DNA from: Lachnospiraceae bacterium
Lineage (GTDB): Bacteria; Bacillota; Clostridia; Lachnospirales; Lachnospiraceae
Direction of reading: 5' to 3'
Length of the DNA stretch: 64,000 bases
NCBI GenBank assembly: GCA_021199495.1
Contig: JAJQHY010000055.1
Coordinates: forward strand, 85,117 to 149,116
The notes below the pieces were generated by a model. The model ran no database searches, was not told the DNA's origin, and saw nothing but the letters and a program-made list of their open reading frames with translations. Made by a program: the position numbers and the translations under genes. This document shows positions 25,822-34,531 of this stretch, piece after piece; position 1 is the first letter of the stretch, and each line of letters starts with the position of its first letter.

Positions 25822-26484
25822 ATGTCATTCTGGGAGAAAAAGATTGATCAGCAGCTCGATCGCTACCAGCGGGAGCTGATCGAGACCCACTATCAGGAAG
25901 TGGAAAATATGTACCGGCAGATGCGGGGCTGGCGGCATGACTACCGCAATCACATCCAGGCCATGAAGGCGTACGCCGCGAACGGCGACCTGGAGGCAAT
26001 CCGCGCTTATCTGGACATGCTGGATACGGATTTAAATACGGTGGATACGGTGGTGAAGACCGGCAACTCCATGGCGGACGCGATTTTAAACAGCAAGATT
26101 TCGCTGGCGCAGTCGAAGGACATCCCGGTGTCAGTGGACGCCCACATCCCCGTAAAGCTTAAAATGTCCGAGCTCGACCTGTGCTGCATCATCGGCAATC
26201 TGTTCGACAACGCCATTGAGGCCAGCATGGCTCTGCCGCCGGACAAGCGGCTGATCCGCGTCTACATGGAAATGAAAAATACGCAGCTTTATATTTCCTT
26301 TACGAATTTTACAGCTGTAAAAAAACAGAAGAAACAGGGAGGCCTGTTCAAAACCTCCAAGGGCGAGGGCCACGGCTTCGGGCTGGTGCGCATTGACACG
26401 ATCATCGAGCGGCTGGACGGGTACTTAAGCCGCAACAGCGAGGACGGGGCATTTACGACGGAGATTTTGATACCGCAGGTGTAA
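25822..26484 (+). CDS. GHKL-type histidine kinase without membrane sensor
   Basis: A 220-residue HPK10/AgrC-like kinase core. The H-box is RGWRHDYRNHIQAM near residue 38; the ATPase has the N-box NLFDNAIEAS and the glycine-rich GEGHGFGLVRI. There is no signal peptide or membrane helix: the protein starts with about 30 residues of amphipathic coiled coil (FWEKKIDQQLDRYQRELIETHYQEVENMYRQ). The start at 25822 is set by GGGAGG; the frame is open to 25759 but the promoter lies inside that stretch. It is followed by a LytTR response regulator. It may sense a cytoplasmic cue or pair with a separate receptor. Confidence 0.9.
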   Translation: MSFWEKKIDQQLDRYQRELIETHYQEVENMYRQMRGWRHDYRNHIQAMKAYAANGDLEAIRAYLDMLDTDLNTVDTVVKTGNSMADAILNSKISLAQSKDIPVSVDAHIPVKLKMSELDLCCIIGNLFDNAIEASMALPPDKRLIRVYMEMKNTQLYISFTNFTAVKKQKKQGGLFKTSKGEGHGFGLVRIDTIIERLDGYLSRNSEDGAFTTEILIPQV

Positions 26485-26601
26485 TAAAAAACCGGCGCTG
26501 CCAGGTGCAATCCGGTACCCGGTTCATCGCATGAGCGATGCGTCCGGCAGGATCATGCAGTTTTGAAATAACGAATGTAATCGGAAGGAGAAAGAACAGC
26601 T

Positions 26602-27300
26602 ATGGCATTCCACATCGCGGTCTGTGACGACAGCCCGATCGATTTACAATATGATATCCGGCTGATTGAGCAGTGGGCTGATGAACGGCAGACAACCGTC
26701 CGCATCGAATCCTTCCCTTCCGCGGAGAGCTTTTTATTCCGCTACGCGGAGGAAAAGGACTTCGATATTCTTTTACTGGACATCGAGATGGGCGCCATGG
26801 ACGGCGTCACGCTGGCGAGGCAGATTCGCCGGGAGAATCAGGCGGTGCAGATTATTTTTGTCACGGGATACTCCGACTATATCGCGGAGGGATACGAGGT
26901 GGAGGCGCTGCATTATCTGATGAAGTCTTTAAATCAGGAGAAGCTTTTTCAGGTCTTAGACCGCGCCGTTGAGAAGTGCAGGCAGACCGAGCGCAGCCTC
27001 ATTCTGGATATCTCCGGCGAGATGGTGCGGATTCCCTTTTATGAAATCCGCTATCTGGAGGTGCACCAGAATTATGTGACGGTCTGCGCCAGGGAGGAAT
27101 ACATCGTCAGGCGCACCCTGAGTGACTTTGAAAAAGAGCTCGACGAGAGCTTTCTGCGCGTGGGCCGCGCCTATATTATCAATCTGAATCAGGTGCGCCG
27201 CGTCACCAAAAAGGAGGTCATCCTTGCTGATGGCACGGCGCTGCCGCTGCCGCGGGGCGCGTATGAGGGCTTAAACCGGGCGATTATTAACTTATCCTAG
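26602..27300 (+). CDS. LytTR-family response regulator
   Basis: A 232-residue AgrA-type regulator. Receiver domain with CDDS acidic pair, phospho-acceptor Asp in LLLDIEMGAMDG near residue 58, and conserved Lys in LMKSL; LytTR DNA-binding domain at about 130-232 (IPFYEIRYLEVHQNYVTV, FLRVGRAYIINLNQV, LPLPRGAYEGL). GGAAGGAG precedes the ATG. It is co-directional with the kinase gene, 117 nt downstream. Possible targets are its own promoter boxes, the adjacent exporters or pilus locus 1; none is proven. Confidence 0.93.
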   Translation: MAFHIAVCDDSPIDLQYDIRLIEQWADERQTTVRIESFPSAESFLFRYAEEKDFDILLLDIEMGAMDGVTLARQIRRENQAVQIIFVTGYSDYIAEGYEVEALHYLMKSLNQEKLFQVLDRAVEKCRQTERSLILDISGEMVRIPFYEIRYLEVHQNYVTVCAREEYIVRRTLSDFEKELDESFLRVGRAYIINLNQVRRVTKKEVILADGTALPLPRGAYEGLNRAIINLS

Positions 27301-27302
27301 CA

Positions 27303-27345
27303 GCACCCGGGCACACGGCCCGGATGCTTTCCTGTTTCATTTTTT
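27303..27345 (+). terminator. Terminator after the response regulator gene
   Basis: GCACCCGGGC pairs with GCCCGGATGC with one mismatch; a T-rich tract follows after about 10 nt. Confidence 0.55.
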
Positions 27346-27354
27346 TAATTGAAA

Positions 27355-28463
27355 TCAATCGTTTACCTTCCAGTAACCTGTTTTTTTTGAACCGATTCTT
27401 TCTACATATCCATTTTCTTTAAGGAATGAAAGATTCCTGTTCACAGAAGTTTCACTCACCCCTAATATTCGATGCAGTTCTTCGGTTGTTATGTTGGGAT
27501 TATCCCTCATTTCCGCTAAAATAATTTGTCTTCTGGCATTTAACAAGGTTTTATTTTCACCTTTATTCTTACTTTTATTCTCACCTTTATTCTTACCTTT
27601 TTTCTCACCCTCATCCACTCGGTCAAAAGGAATGGTTACAACAATCGAGTGCTCCCGGAATGTAAACGCATCCCTCCCATAGGTCTCTGTGATCTTCGGG
27701 ACGCCTCTCCCGGATTTCTCACTGATATGAAGCTGGAGAAAAATTTCCGACAGTTTCTCATTAACAGGAATCGATTCTCCTAAGAAGAACCCTTCCATTG
27801 TCTGTGCCGCCGGAATGGTTCCGCGTGAAAGTATCTCTATCCTGTCCGAAAACACGGAAATCATCGGCTCATTCCACGATGTCCATTTATTATGCAGAAC
27901 AGCGTTAATGACAGCCTCCCGAAATGCCTTATTATCAAAAAGCGGAACTTCTTTCCGCTCCACGACACGGTCTTCCTCATCCGCCTGCAGCACGTTAATC
28001 ACATCCCCATAACGAAGCAGTTCATCAAGCGTATACAACAGGCAGTTGTTCCCGAATTCACGGACAGAAAATAATTTTGAGCCCTTCGTTTTCCCACTGA
28101 AAATAGAGACCCGCAGGGGAATATGTGAATCATCAGACAGAAGCTGCGCCAGAAGGTTATATTCTCCCTCTGCATTCCGCAGGCCAAGATTTTTGACGAA
28201 AGTTTCCTCTTTTAATACAATGCCTTTTGATCCGTAATAACCGAACAGTTTACTGAAAGTAAGATCCTGATATATCTCTTTTCCTTAAAGGCTGTAGGTA
28301 TCTCCGTCGCCGCGGGAATCATCAGAACAACCACCCTCTTCCCATCAATTTCACCCTCTTGGAAACTGAAATTGATACTCGGCGACAGGTTCCTGGCAAG
28401 ATAATTCTGGTAAGGCTCATCGTGAAAGGCACATAATTCCTGTACAATCTGCCTGATATCCAT
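27355..28463 (-). pseudogene. Decayed AlbA_2-type ATP-dependent regulator with winged-helix C-terminus
   Basis: The pieces belong to one family of putative transcriptional regulators (AlbA_2 plus GHKL-like HATPase_c_4 plus wHTH). The first frame (28463-28212) starts late, at DIRQIVQELCAFHDEPYQNYL, lacking the usual AFANTxGG segment, and continues to FKEKRYIRI. There a junction shifts the frame and about 25 residues are missing; a second frame then reads TFSKLFGYYGSKGIVLKEETF and runs into MYTLDELLRYGDVINVL, HNKWTSWNEPMISVFSDRIEIL and the C-terminal winged helix. Just before that helix is a KGKNKGENKSKNKGENK repeat encoded by slippage-prone units. So it has a 5' truncation plus an internal frameshifting deletion. 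Confidence 0.8.
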
Positions 28464-28562
28464 AGATTGTGCTCCTTATTCCCAATTTTAATCTCAACTA
28501 AAAATGATTTTAACACATAGAAATAAAGTTGGAAACAAATTTTTAAAGCAGGTTCCCGTCTC

Positions 28563-30458
28563 TCACCCCAGCAGCACCCGCACTGCCTCCTCCGTATAAT
28601 ACTGCGCCTGCGCGTGCCACAATTCATAATACTTCCCATCCGCGTCCTGAAGCAGCTCCTCGTGGCTGCCCTCCTGCACCACCGCGCCCTGATCGAAGAC
28701 CGCGATCTCATCGCAGAAGCGGCAGGAGGATAAGCGGTGGCTGATGTAGACCGTCGTCCTGTCTGAGGCGATTTCGTTGAATTTCCCGTAGATTTCGGCT
28801 TCCGCGATGGGGTCGAGGGCCGCGGTCGGCTCATCCAGAATTAAGAACGGCGCGTTTTTATAAAGCGCTCTTGCGATAGCGACCTTCTGTGCCTCGCCGC
28901 CGGAAATCTCCACGCCCTCCTTGTCCAGATCCTTATACAGGTAAGTGTCCAGCCCCTTCTCCATGTGGGTCAGCCGCTCCCCGAAGCCCGCTTTTTGCAG
29001 GCAGTCGGAAACTGCATCCCTGTCATAGTGCCTGCTGCCCGCCACATTCTCTCCAAGCGGCAGAGCGAAAAGCTGGAAATCCTGAAATACCACGGAAAAA
29101 ATCTGAATGTAATCCTCGTAGCGGTATTTGCGGATATCGATTCCATTCAACAAAATCTCGCCCTCGGTCGGGTCGTAGAGCCGGCAAAGCAGCTTAATAA
29201 AGGTCGTCTTGCCGGAGCCATTCTGCCCAACAACCGCCAGACGGCTGCCCACCTGAAATTTCATATTTACATGGCGCAATGCCCAGGTTTCGCTGCCCGG
29301 ATATTTGAAGGATACATCCCGAAATTCCACCTGATAGTTCCGGTCGGAGCGCTTCTCCGTGGTCAGACTGCCCTGGTACATTTCATTGGGCAGGTCCAGG
29401 TACTCGAATGTCGTATCCAGGAAGGAAGCGTTCGCCCTGAGATTCCCGCATGCCTCCAGAAAGTCCGCGACTCCCGCGAACAACCTCGTGATGGCACCCA
29501 CATACTGCGTCACCATGCCTACACCGAAGGCACCCGCCCAGGCTTTCAGACAGACGAACAGATAAACCACGCCGGTCATGACGGCGGAGACCGCCTTCGA
29601 CAGACCCGCGAAAAGGCCCTTCCGGCCCTTGGACCACTTTGCGATGGCGCTGCCCGGCAAAAAGGAATCACAGGAGTCCATCAGCGGCTCGATCACATTC
29701 TGATTCTGTCGATACATGCGCATATCCGCGCACCGCTTTCCTTCCTGTGCCGTGAAGAAGAAAACACTAAACACTCGGTTTCCCAGCTTCGCCATCGGCG
29801 CGTACCGGACCCAGTACCCTTCCGACAGGTTGCTCAGAAACGGTGACAGTACAGCAATCAGAAGCATAAGTCCCAGGCAAACCACAGCGGCCAGCGGACT
29901 GTTCAAAAAAGAAAGCATATGATCCGTTGGAACCTTTTTTAAAAATAACGTCACCGACAGGCCAATACCTCCCATAATCTGCAGCAGAGACTTAAGCAAC
30001 TGCGGCAGATGCCACACATCCCGATAAAGCCCATAGAGCATCCACTGCCTGTTCTGTTTCATCTGCGAATACACATCATAGGTCTTCTGGCTGTCGATCC
30101 GGGCAAACTCCATGGAGGTGGCCTTGTCCATGTAGATTTTTTCCTCCAGATGATAAAAGCAGTCGGATTCCGCCTGCGCCCACCGGCCCAGGGCACCTCT
30201 GCCGATCAACACCGCTGCGGAGGCAAGCAGACAGACAATCACGAGAAAGGTAAGCCTCTCCGGGGAGCGCTCCCCTGCCAGCTCGTCGACAATCAACGCC
30301 GATAAATAAATTGTCACATAAGGGCCCAGGCCGTCAAAAACAGCCTGCAGTAAAAAAGCGATCATCAGCTTCGGCTGATAGTTCCATATAATTTTCCAGC
30401 CCCTCAGATTTCGGTCCAGAGCGTCTTTGAAGGACAATTGTTTTTCATTCTGCTCCAT
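28563..30458 (-). CDS. ABC exporter half-transporter, second of a pair
   Basis: A 631-residue fused membrane/ATPase protein. Six predicted helices occupy about residues 20-330; the ATPase domain has Walker A GQNGSGKTT, signature EISGGEAQKVAIARAL, Walker B FLILDEPTAALDP and YISHRLSS. The start at 30458 (MEQNEKQLSF) follows AGGAG and overlaps the end of the upstream exporter gene by 14 nt, so the two are probably a heterodimer. The signature serine context is changed (ISGG), while the partner keeps LSGG. Substrate is unknown; peptides or lipids are typical for such pairs. Confidence 0.9.
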   Translation of the reverse strand: MEQNEKQLSFKDALDRNLRGWKIIWNYQPKLMIAFLLQAVFDGLGPYVTIYLSALIVDELAGERSPERLTFLVIVCLLASAAVLIGRGALGRWAQAESDCFYHLEEKIYMDKATSMEFARIDSQKTYDVYSQMKQNRQWMLYGLYRDVWHLPQLLKSLLQIMGGIGLSVTLFLKKVPTDHMLSFLNSPLAAVVCLGLMLLIAVLSPFLSNLSEGYWVRYAPMAKLGNRVFSVFFFTAQEGKRCADMRMYRQNQNVIEPLMDSCDSFLPGSAIAKWSKGRKGLFAGLSKAVSAVMTGVVYLFVCLKAWAGAFGVGMVTQYVGAITRLFAGVADFLEACGNLRANASFLDTTFEYLDLPNEMYQGSLTTEKRSDRNYQVEFRDVSFKYPGSETWALRHVNMKFQVGSRLAVVGQNGSGKTTFIKLLCRLYDPTEGEILLNGIDIRKYRYEDYIQIFSVVFQDFQLFALPLGENVAGSRHYDRDAVSDCLQKAGFGERLTHMEKGLDTYLYKDLDKEGVEISGGEAQKVAIARALYKNAPFLILDEPTAALDPIAEAEIYGKFNEIASDRTTVYISHRLSSCRFCDEIAVFDQGAVVQEGSHEELLQDADGKYYELWHAQAQYYTEEAVRVLLG

Positions 30459-32283
30459 GCTCTTCTCCTCCTTCCGTGTAGTACCTGCTCTGCACTTCAA
30501 AAAGATTTGCGTATCCGCCCTGCGCCGCCAGCAGACCCTCGTGGGTTCCCTCCTCCAGAATCTGCCCGTGATCCATGTAAATGATTCGGTCACAGAAGCG
30601 GGTGGAGGCCAGACGGTGAGAAATGAACAGGGAAGTGCAGCCCGAAGTCATTTCATTGTATTTTAAGTAAATATCGTTCTCCGCGATGGGATCCAGGGCC
30701 GCGGTCGGCTCATCCAGCACCAGAATAGGGCCGTCTTTATATAAGGCTCTGGCCAGCATCAGACGTTGCGTCTCGCCGCCGGAAAGCTCCACCCCGTCCT
30801 CATAGATATTTCGTCCGATCTGGGTGTCGACGCCCTTCGGCAGGGAGGCGATTTTATCCGTCAGGCCCGCCATTTCCAGGCAGGTCGTCACTTTTTCCTT
30901 TTCATAGACATCCACCTGCTGGGCGACATTCTGCGCCACCGTGGCGTCCAGCACGGAGAAATCCTGAAATACCGTCGAGAACAGCTGATAATAATCCCGC
31001 CGGTTATACTGGCGGATGTCCTCGCCGTTTAAAAACACCCGTCCCTGCGTGGGGTCGAGGAACCCGCACAAGAGCCGCACCAGGGTGGTCTTGCCCGCGC
31101 CGTTTAAGCCAACCACCGCCAGCTTTTCCCCGGGTCTGATGGTCAGGTCAATGCCGCGGATGGTATCCTCATTTGCCTCCGGATAGCGGTAGGAAACATG
31201 CTCCAGTTTCAGCTCATAGCTGCCGTTTTTGTCCCCGCTCAAAGGCTTCCCCTCGTCAAAGAGGAACGGCTCCGGCCATTCCAGATATTCCCGCAGCATA
31301 CTTAAATCCAGGCTCTGCGTATTGAGCGTGCCAAGCTGCTCTAACAGCTGCTTCACCCACTCCGTAAACCCGCTGAGAGCGTTAAAATACAGCAAAAATT
31401 CCGACGCAGTCAATCCCTTTGAAATGGTCAGCCAGATCAGATAAGCGTATGACACGCCGTTTCTTAAAAAGCTTAAGAGCATATCCGCAAAATTAATCCA
31501 CAGGCGGTGCCGCTCCTTTCTGACCTGAAAATCCCGGTACAGGCGGTAGCCGCTCTCCCATACCTCCTCGATCCAGCTTTGCAGGCCGAAAATCCGGGTA
31601 TCCTTGGCATATCTGCGCTCCACCGTGGCCTTACCGGTGTAATCCATCCGGCTTAAATATCCGGATTCCTCATCCTTGTGTACATAGCTCCAGTTTTCCA
31701 CCCTTTTATTGACAAAATAGCCTGCCGCCGCGGTGGCTGCCGCCAGGCATAAAAGCCCCGGATGCAGGTCGGAGAGCAGAACCAGGTATACGATAAAGCC
31801 GAGCAGAGCGCCCAGAATATTTTCCCAGGTATCCCAAATGGCCTCGGCAGCCTTGTTGTTTCCCTCGGTCGCCCAGTTCGCCTTCTTCCTTCTCTGAAGG
31901 AAGGTTGTGTCCAGCAGGTTAGGGTAAGAGGTGCCCGCGCTTTTTTGGTTGATCATCTTGATAATATCTTCTCTCACGGCAATTCTGCCATAGATGGTAT
32001 TATCTGCGATGTATCCGTTCAGACCGTTCAAAAGAAACAGCAGCGCCGTAAAGCCAAGAATGGTCAGGCACAGCTCCCGAAGCGGCACCGTCTCCTCCAC
32101 CTTCTCTAAGATCACCGGCGCAACCAGAGTCTGCGCGGTGGTAATGCCCACCGTCACTAACGCCAGGGCCAGCACCAGAAAGAGGACGCTTTTATGCACC
32201 CGCCAGGCGTTTTTCACCATCCAGGCGCTGTTCTGCCACATGTTATATCGGGGTTTGGATTTTGTGGTATCCGATGTGTTCAT
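30445..32283 (-). CDS. ABC exporter half-transporter, first of a pair
   Basis: A 612-residue ABC exporter subunit. Six helices over about 40-330, then Walker A GLNGAGKTT, signature ELSGGETQRLMLARAL, Walker B ILVLDEPTAALDP and FISHRLASTRFCD. The start at 32283 (MNTSDTTKSK) is set by GAGAGG upstream. It is 14 nt overlapped with the next exporter gene. There is no peptidase domain, so it is not a double-glycine leader processor. The two structured repeat elements (32403-32746) lie directly upstream. Confidence 0.9.
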   Translation of the reverse strand: MNTSDTTKSKPRYNMWQNSAWMVKNAWRVHKSVLFLVLALALVTVGITTAQTLVAPVILEKVEETVPLRELCLTILGFTALLFLLNGLNGYIADNTIYGRIAVREDIIKMINQKSAGTSYPNLLDTTFLQRRKKANWATEGNNKAAEAIWDTWENILGALLGFIVYLVLLSDLHPGLLCLAAATAAAGYFVNKRVENWSYVHKDEESGYLSRMDYTGKATVERRYAKDTRIFGLQSWIEEVWESGYRLYRDFQVRKERHRLWINFADMLLSFLRNGVSYAYLIWLTISKGLTASEFLLYFNALSGFTEWVKQLLEQLGTLNTQSLDLSMLREYLEWPEPFLFDEGKPLSGDKNGSYELKLEHVSYRYPEANEDTIRGIDLTIRPGEKLAVVGLNGAGKTTLVRLLCGFLDPTQGRVFLNGEDIRQYNRRDYYQLFSTVFQDFSVLDATVAQNVAQQVDVYEKEKVTTCLEMAGLTDKIASLPKGVDTQIGRNIYEDGVELSGGETQRLMLARALYKDGPILVLDEPTAALDPIAENDIYLKYNEMTSGCTSLFISHRLASTRFCDRIIYMDHGQILEEGTHEGLLAAQGGYANLFEVQSRYYTEGGEEHGAE

Positions 32284-32341
32284 AATGTTCCTCTCATTTC
32301 CTTTCTGAGGATATGGTAACACAGGAAATGAATTTTAAGGG

Positions 32342-32380
32342 GATTTGGGGACGAATTGTTGGATTTGAGGGACGAATTGC
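32342..32380. repeat. Tandem 19-bp direct repeat
   Basis: Two copies of GGATTTG-(A)GGGACGAATTG lie side by side just upstream of the exporter promoter region. Non-coding. Confidence 0.6.
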
Positions 32381-32402
32381 AGATTTTGAATATGTAGCTA
32401 AT

Positions 32403-32559
32403 GGCACGAGCAGAAACCATAAGCTTGCAGACTCCACTGTGCGGGACACTCCGATGAGCCTATGGGCGTGACAATCGTGTTCGGGTGTGGCCTCCACGAT
32501 TGCCAATAGTCTCATCTCCGTCGCACAAAGTCGCCTGCAAGCTTATGGTTTCTGCTCTG
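32403..32559 (+). repeat. Structured repeat element, copy A
   Basis: A 157-bp imperfect palindrome. Outer arms of 23 bp (32408-32430 with 32535-32557) are perfectly complementary. Inside are TGTGCG/CGCACA, GATGAG (32453)/CTCATC (32511) and AATCGTG/CACGATT (32473-32501) closing a 15-nt loop TTCGGGTGTGGCCTC. Flanking the GATGAG and CTCATC arms are ACACTCCGATGAGCC and GTCTCATCTCC, also present in copies B and C. It is non-coding and of unknown role. The whole 32284-32771 gap is otherwise filled only by copy B and a short tandem repeat. Confidence 0.85.
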
Positions 32560-32589
32560 TTATACTGCAATTTTAAAAATCTGAATACA

Positions 32590-32746
32590 CAGAGCACATA
32601 AAATAAGTCGAGAGGCGCCTTTTGGCAATGGAGATGAGACTGTAAAATATCGTGGAGGCCTCACCCGAACACGATATTTTTGCTTACAGGCTCATCGGAA
32701 TGGTTTGCCAAGTGAAGCCTCGAGGCTTATTTTATGTGCTCGTGCC
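32590..32746 (-). repeat. Structured repeat element, copy B
   Basis: Same architecture as copy A but on the other strand, 30 bp away. Outer arms GAGCACATAAAATAAG/CTTATTTTATGTGCTC differ completely from copy A yet pair perfectly; the next stem is TTGGCAA/TTGCCAA; the GATGAG/CTCATC arms are the same; the apical stem is 11 bp (32644-32654 with 32670-32680) around the loop TTCGGGTGAGGCCTC in element orientation. The outer ends of A and B carry the inverted pair GGCACGAGC/GCTCGTGCC. Confidence 0.85.
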
Positions 32747-32771
32747 TTCGCTGTTTCATTATAAATGGGAC

Positions 32772-34187
32772 TCACTCTAACATCTTCCTGATATTCTCAT
32801 TGCGCCGGGCATTGAGGCTCTCGCACTCCTCGATCTCCTCTAAGGTAAACCCTTCGTACTGAATCTGCTCAAAATCCGATAGGGCCGACATAATCTCTGA
32901 GAGAATCCCCTCCGCCTCCGGCAGAATGACGTATTTCTTGATATCCGGGCGGCGCTTCTTCTTTTTCTTCTCTTCCTCTTTAGCGGCCTGGGTGTTCTCC
33001 GGCTCCTTCCCGGCTGCCTTAAGCAGCTCAGATTCCTGCTCCTTGAAGGCCGCCTTCTCCGCCTTTTTTACCTTCTCCGGCTCTTTGATCAGTGCCTTCG
33101 TCGTCAGCCGCTGTAAGGATGCAGACAATTGTGTCCGCGACATATTCAGAATGCGCGCTGTTTCCTTAAATGTGCAGTCCACCCGGGACTCATAGAGATA
33201 AAACAGGACCTTTACATCGTCCGTCTGCAGCTCATTGCGCAGCGCCACCACATCGAAAAGCTTCTCCAATACCTTGATTTCACGGTACATATCAAAGAAA
33301 AACCCCTCGCCCGTCCGGACGCTGTCACTGACACTCGTCCGCTCGTCGCCCAGCTTATAATTGGCGATCGGCGACACGGTCCCATCCGCGGCGATGTCGA
33401 TCAGGAAGCGGTAGACAGAGAGCCTGCGCTTCTCATAGTCCTCCTCGCTTAAGACTTCCTTATAGAAATTATTGTAATAAGCGAACACCATCCGCTTCAT
33501 CTGGATGGTCTTTTTCATACTCATGCCCTGCGACACCAGGGAACCCTTCGTCTTTACATAATAATAGATCGGCACCTTGAGCGCATAGATTTTATTTACA
33601 TACAGGATATATTCCAGATTGAAAATAAAATCCTCGCACCAGCTGATGGAGGTATCCATCTTCATCTCATGCTCCACTAAAATGGAGCGCTTGAACAGCT
33701 TATTCCACAGAACGCCGTAATAAAAATCCGACGGTTTCTGCATCATATACTGCGCAAAGGCCGCCCGGTCCATCAGGCCGTCCGTGTCTATCGCGCCTTT
33801 CTGTGAGACACGCTCCCCGTTCACCCGGTAAAAATCCGTGATGACCATGTCGCAGTCGTTCTCCTCCATCGTGCGCACGAAAAGCCCCACCGCGTCCGGC
33901 GCAATCCAGTCGTCGCTGTCGATAAACTGTACATAGGTGCCGCGCGCCGCGGCAATGCCCTGGTTGCGCGTGTCCGAAACACCGGTATTTTCCTTGTGAA
34001 TGACTCTGACACGGCTGTCATCTTTTGCAAACGAGTCACAGATTTCCGCAGAGGAGTCGCTGCTGCCGTCATTGACCAATATCAGCTCAAAATCCCGGTA
34101 CGCCTGCCTTAAAACGCTCTCCACGCAGCGCGTGAGCGTCTTTTCCGCGTTATATATCGGTACAATAATACTTACTGTCGGTTCCAT
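32772..34187 (-). CDS. GT2 glycosyltransferase fused to a MarR-like winged-helix domain
   Basis: A 471-residue protein. Residues 1-100 are a GT-A family 2 domain (TVSIIVPIYNAEKTLTRCVESVL, VNDGSSDSS, DTRNQG, FIDSDDW with the DxD-like metal site), followed by a helical acceptor region to about 290. From about 310 the sequence changes to a MarR-like winged helix (TDDVKVLFYLYESRVDCTFKETARILNMSRTQLSASLQRL), a very basic/acidic linker (about 395-430, KKAEKAAFKEQES and EEEKKKKKRRPD) and a C-terminal helix pair (EGFTLEEIEECESLNARR) like the MarR dimer helices. The start at 34187 (MEPTVSIIVP) follows AAAGGG. A sugar-transferring enzyme carrying its own DNA-binding-like domain is unusual. Confidence 0.85.
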   Translation of the reverse strand: MEPTVSIIVPIYNAEKTLTRCVESVLRQAYRDFELILVNDGSSDSSAEICDSFAKDDSRVRVIHKENTGVSDTRNQGIAAARGTYVQFIDSDDWIAPDAVGLFVRTMEENDCDMVITDFYRVNGERVSQKGAIDTDGLMDRAAFAQYMMQKPSDFYYGVLWNKLFKRSILVEHEMKMDTSISWCEDFIFNLEYILYVNKIYALKVPIYYYVKTKGSLVSQGMSMKKTIQMKRMVFAYYNNFYKEVLSEEDYEKRRLSVYRFLIDIAADGTVSPIANYKLGDERTSVSDSVRTGEGFFFDMYREIKVLEKLFDVVALRNELQTDDVKVLFYLYESRVDCTFKETARILNMSRTQLSASLQRLTTKALIKEPEKVKKAEKAAFKEQESELLKAAGKEPENTQAAKEEEKKKKKRRPDIKKYVILPEAEGILSEIMSALSDFEQIQYEGFTLEEIEECESLNARRNENIRKMLE

Positions 34188-34403
34188 TTCAACCCTTTCT
34201 ATAAAAAACGTAACGATTCCAAACAGCAGGCCATGTGTCTGCGATTTACTCCCGCAGGCATAAACTGCATGCATCACGCCACAGTTCCGGCACAGGCGTC
34301 ACCATCCGTTTATCCTGCTGACGCGATTTTCATTCACACTGCTTTAAAGAAGATTATAAGCCGCGAATCTTTGTTCGTCAACCCTGACGGGAAGGAGACT
34401 GTT

Positions 34404-34445
34404 TGGAAAAGCCGGATTGCTTTTCCAGACCGGAATTGCTATAAT
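34404..34445 (+). promoter_or_regulatory. nth promoter with overlapping palindrome
   Basis: TTGCTT (34417-34422) and TATAAT (34440-34445) with a 17-nt spacer. A 9-bp inverted repeat TGGAAAAGC/GCTTTTCCA (34404-34427) covers the -35 box and is a candidate operator. The rest of the 34188-34531 gap shows nothing I can name. Confidence 0.65.
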
Positions 34446-34531
34446 GCTGATACCGGAACTGCCAAAAACACGAAGTATGAAGCAGTCCAGGGGATCAACG
34501 ATCATCCAATGAAAAATAAGGAAGAAACTCC

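Noticed and set aside
27999..28187. Separate 62-residue gene between the two AlbA-type pieces
   Set aside because: It is an out-of-frame reading of the decayed regulator; the correct frame there aligns with the family.
32403..32746. Hammerhead ribozyme in the structured repeats because of the CCGATGAG string
   Set aside because: The CTGATGAG...GAAA core and three-way junction are absent; GATGAG pairs with CTCATC in a simple stem.
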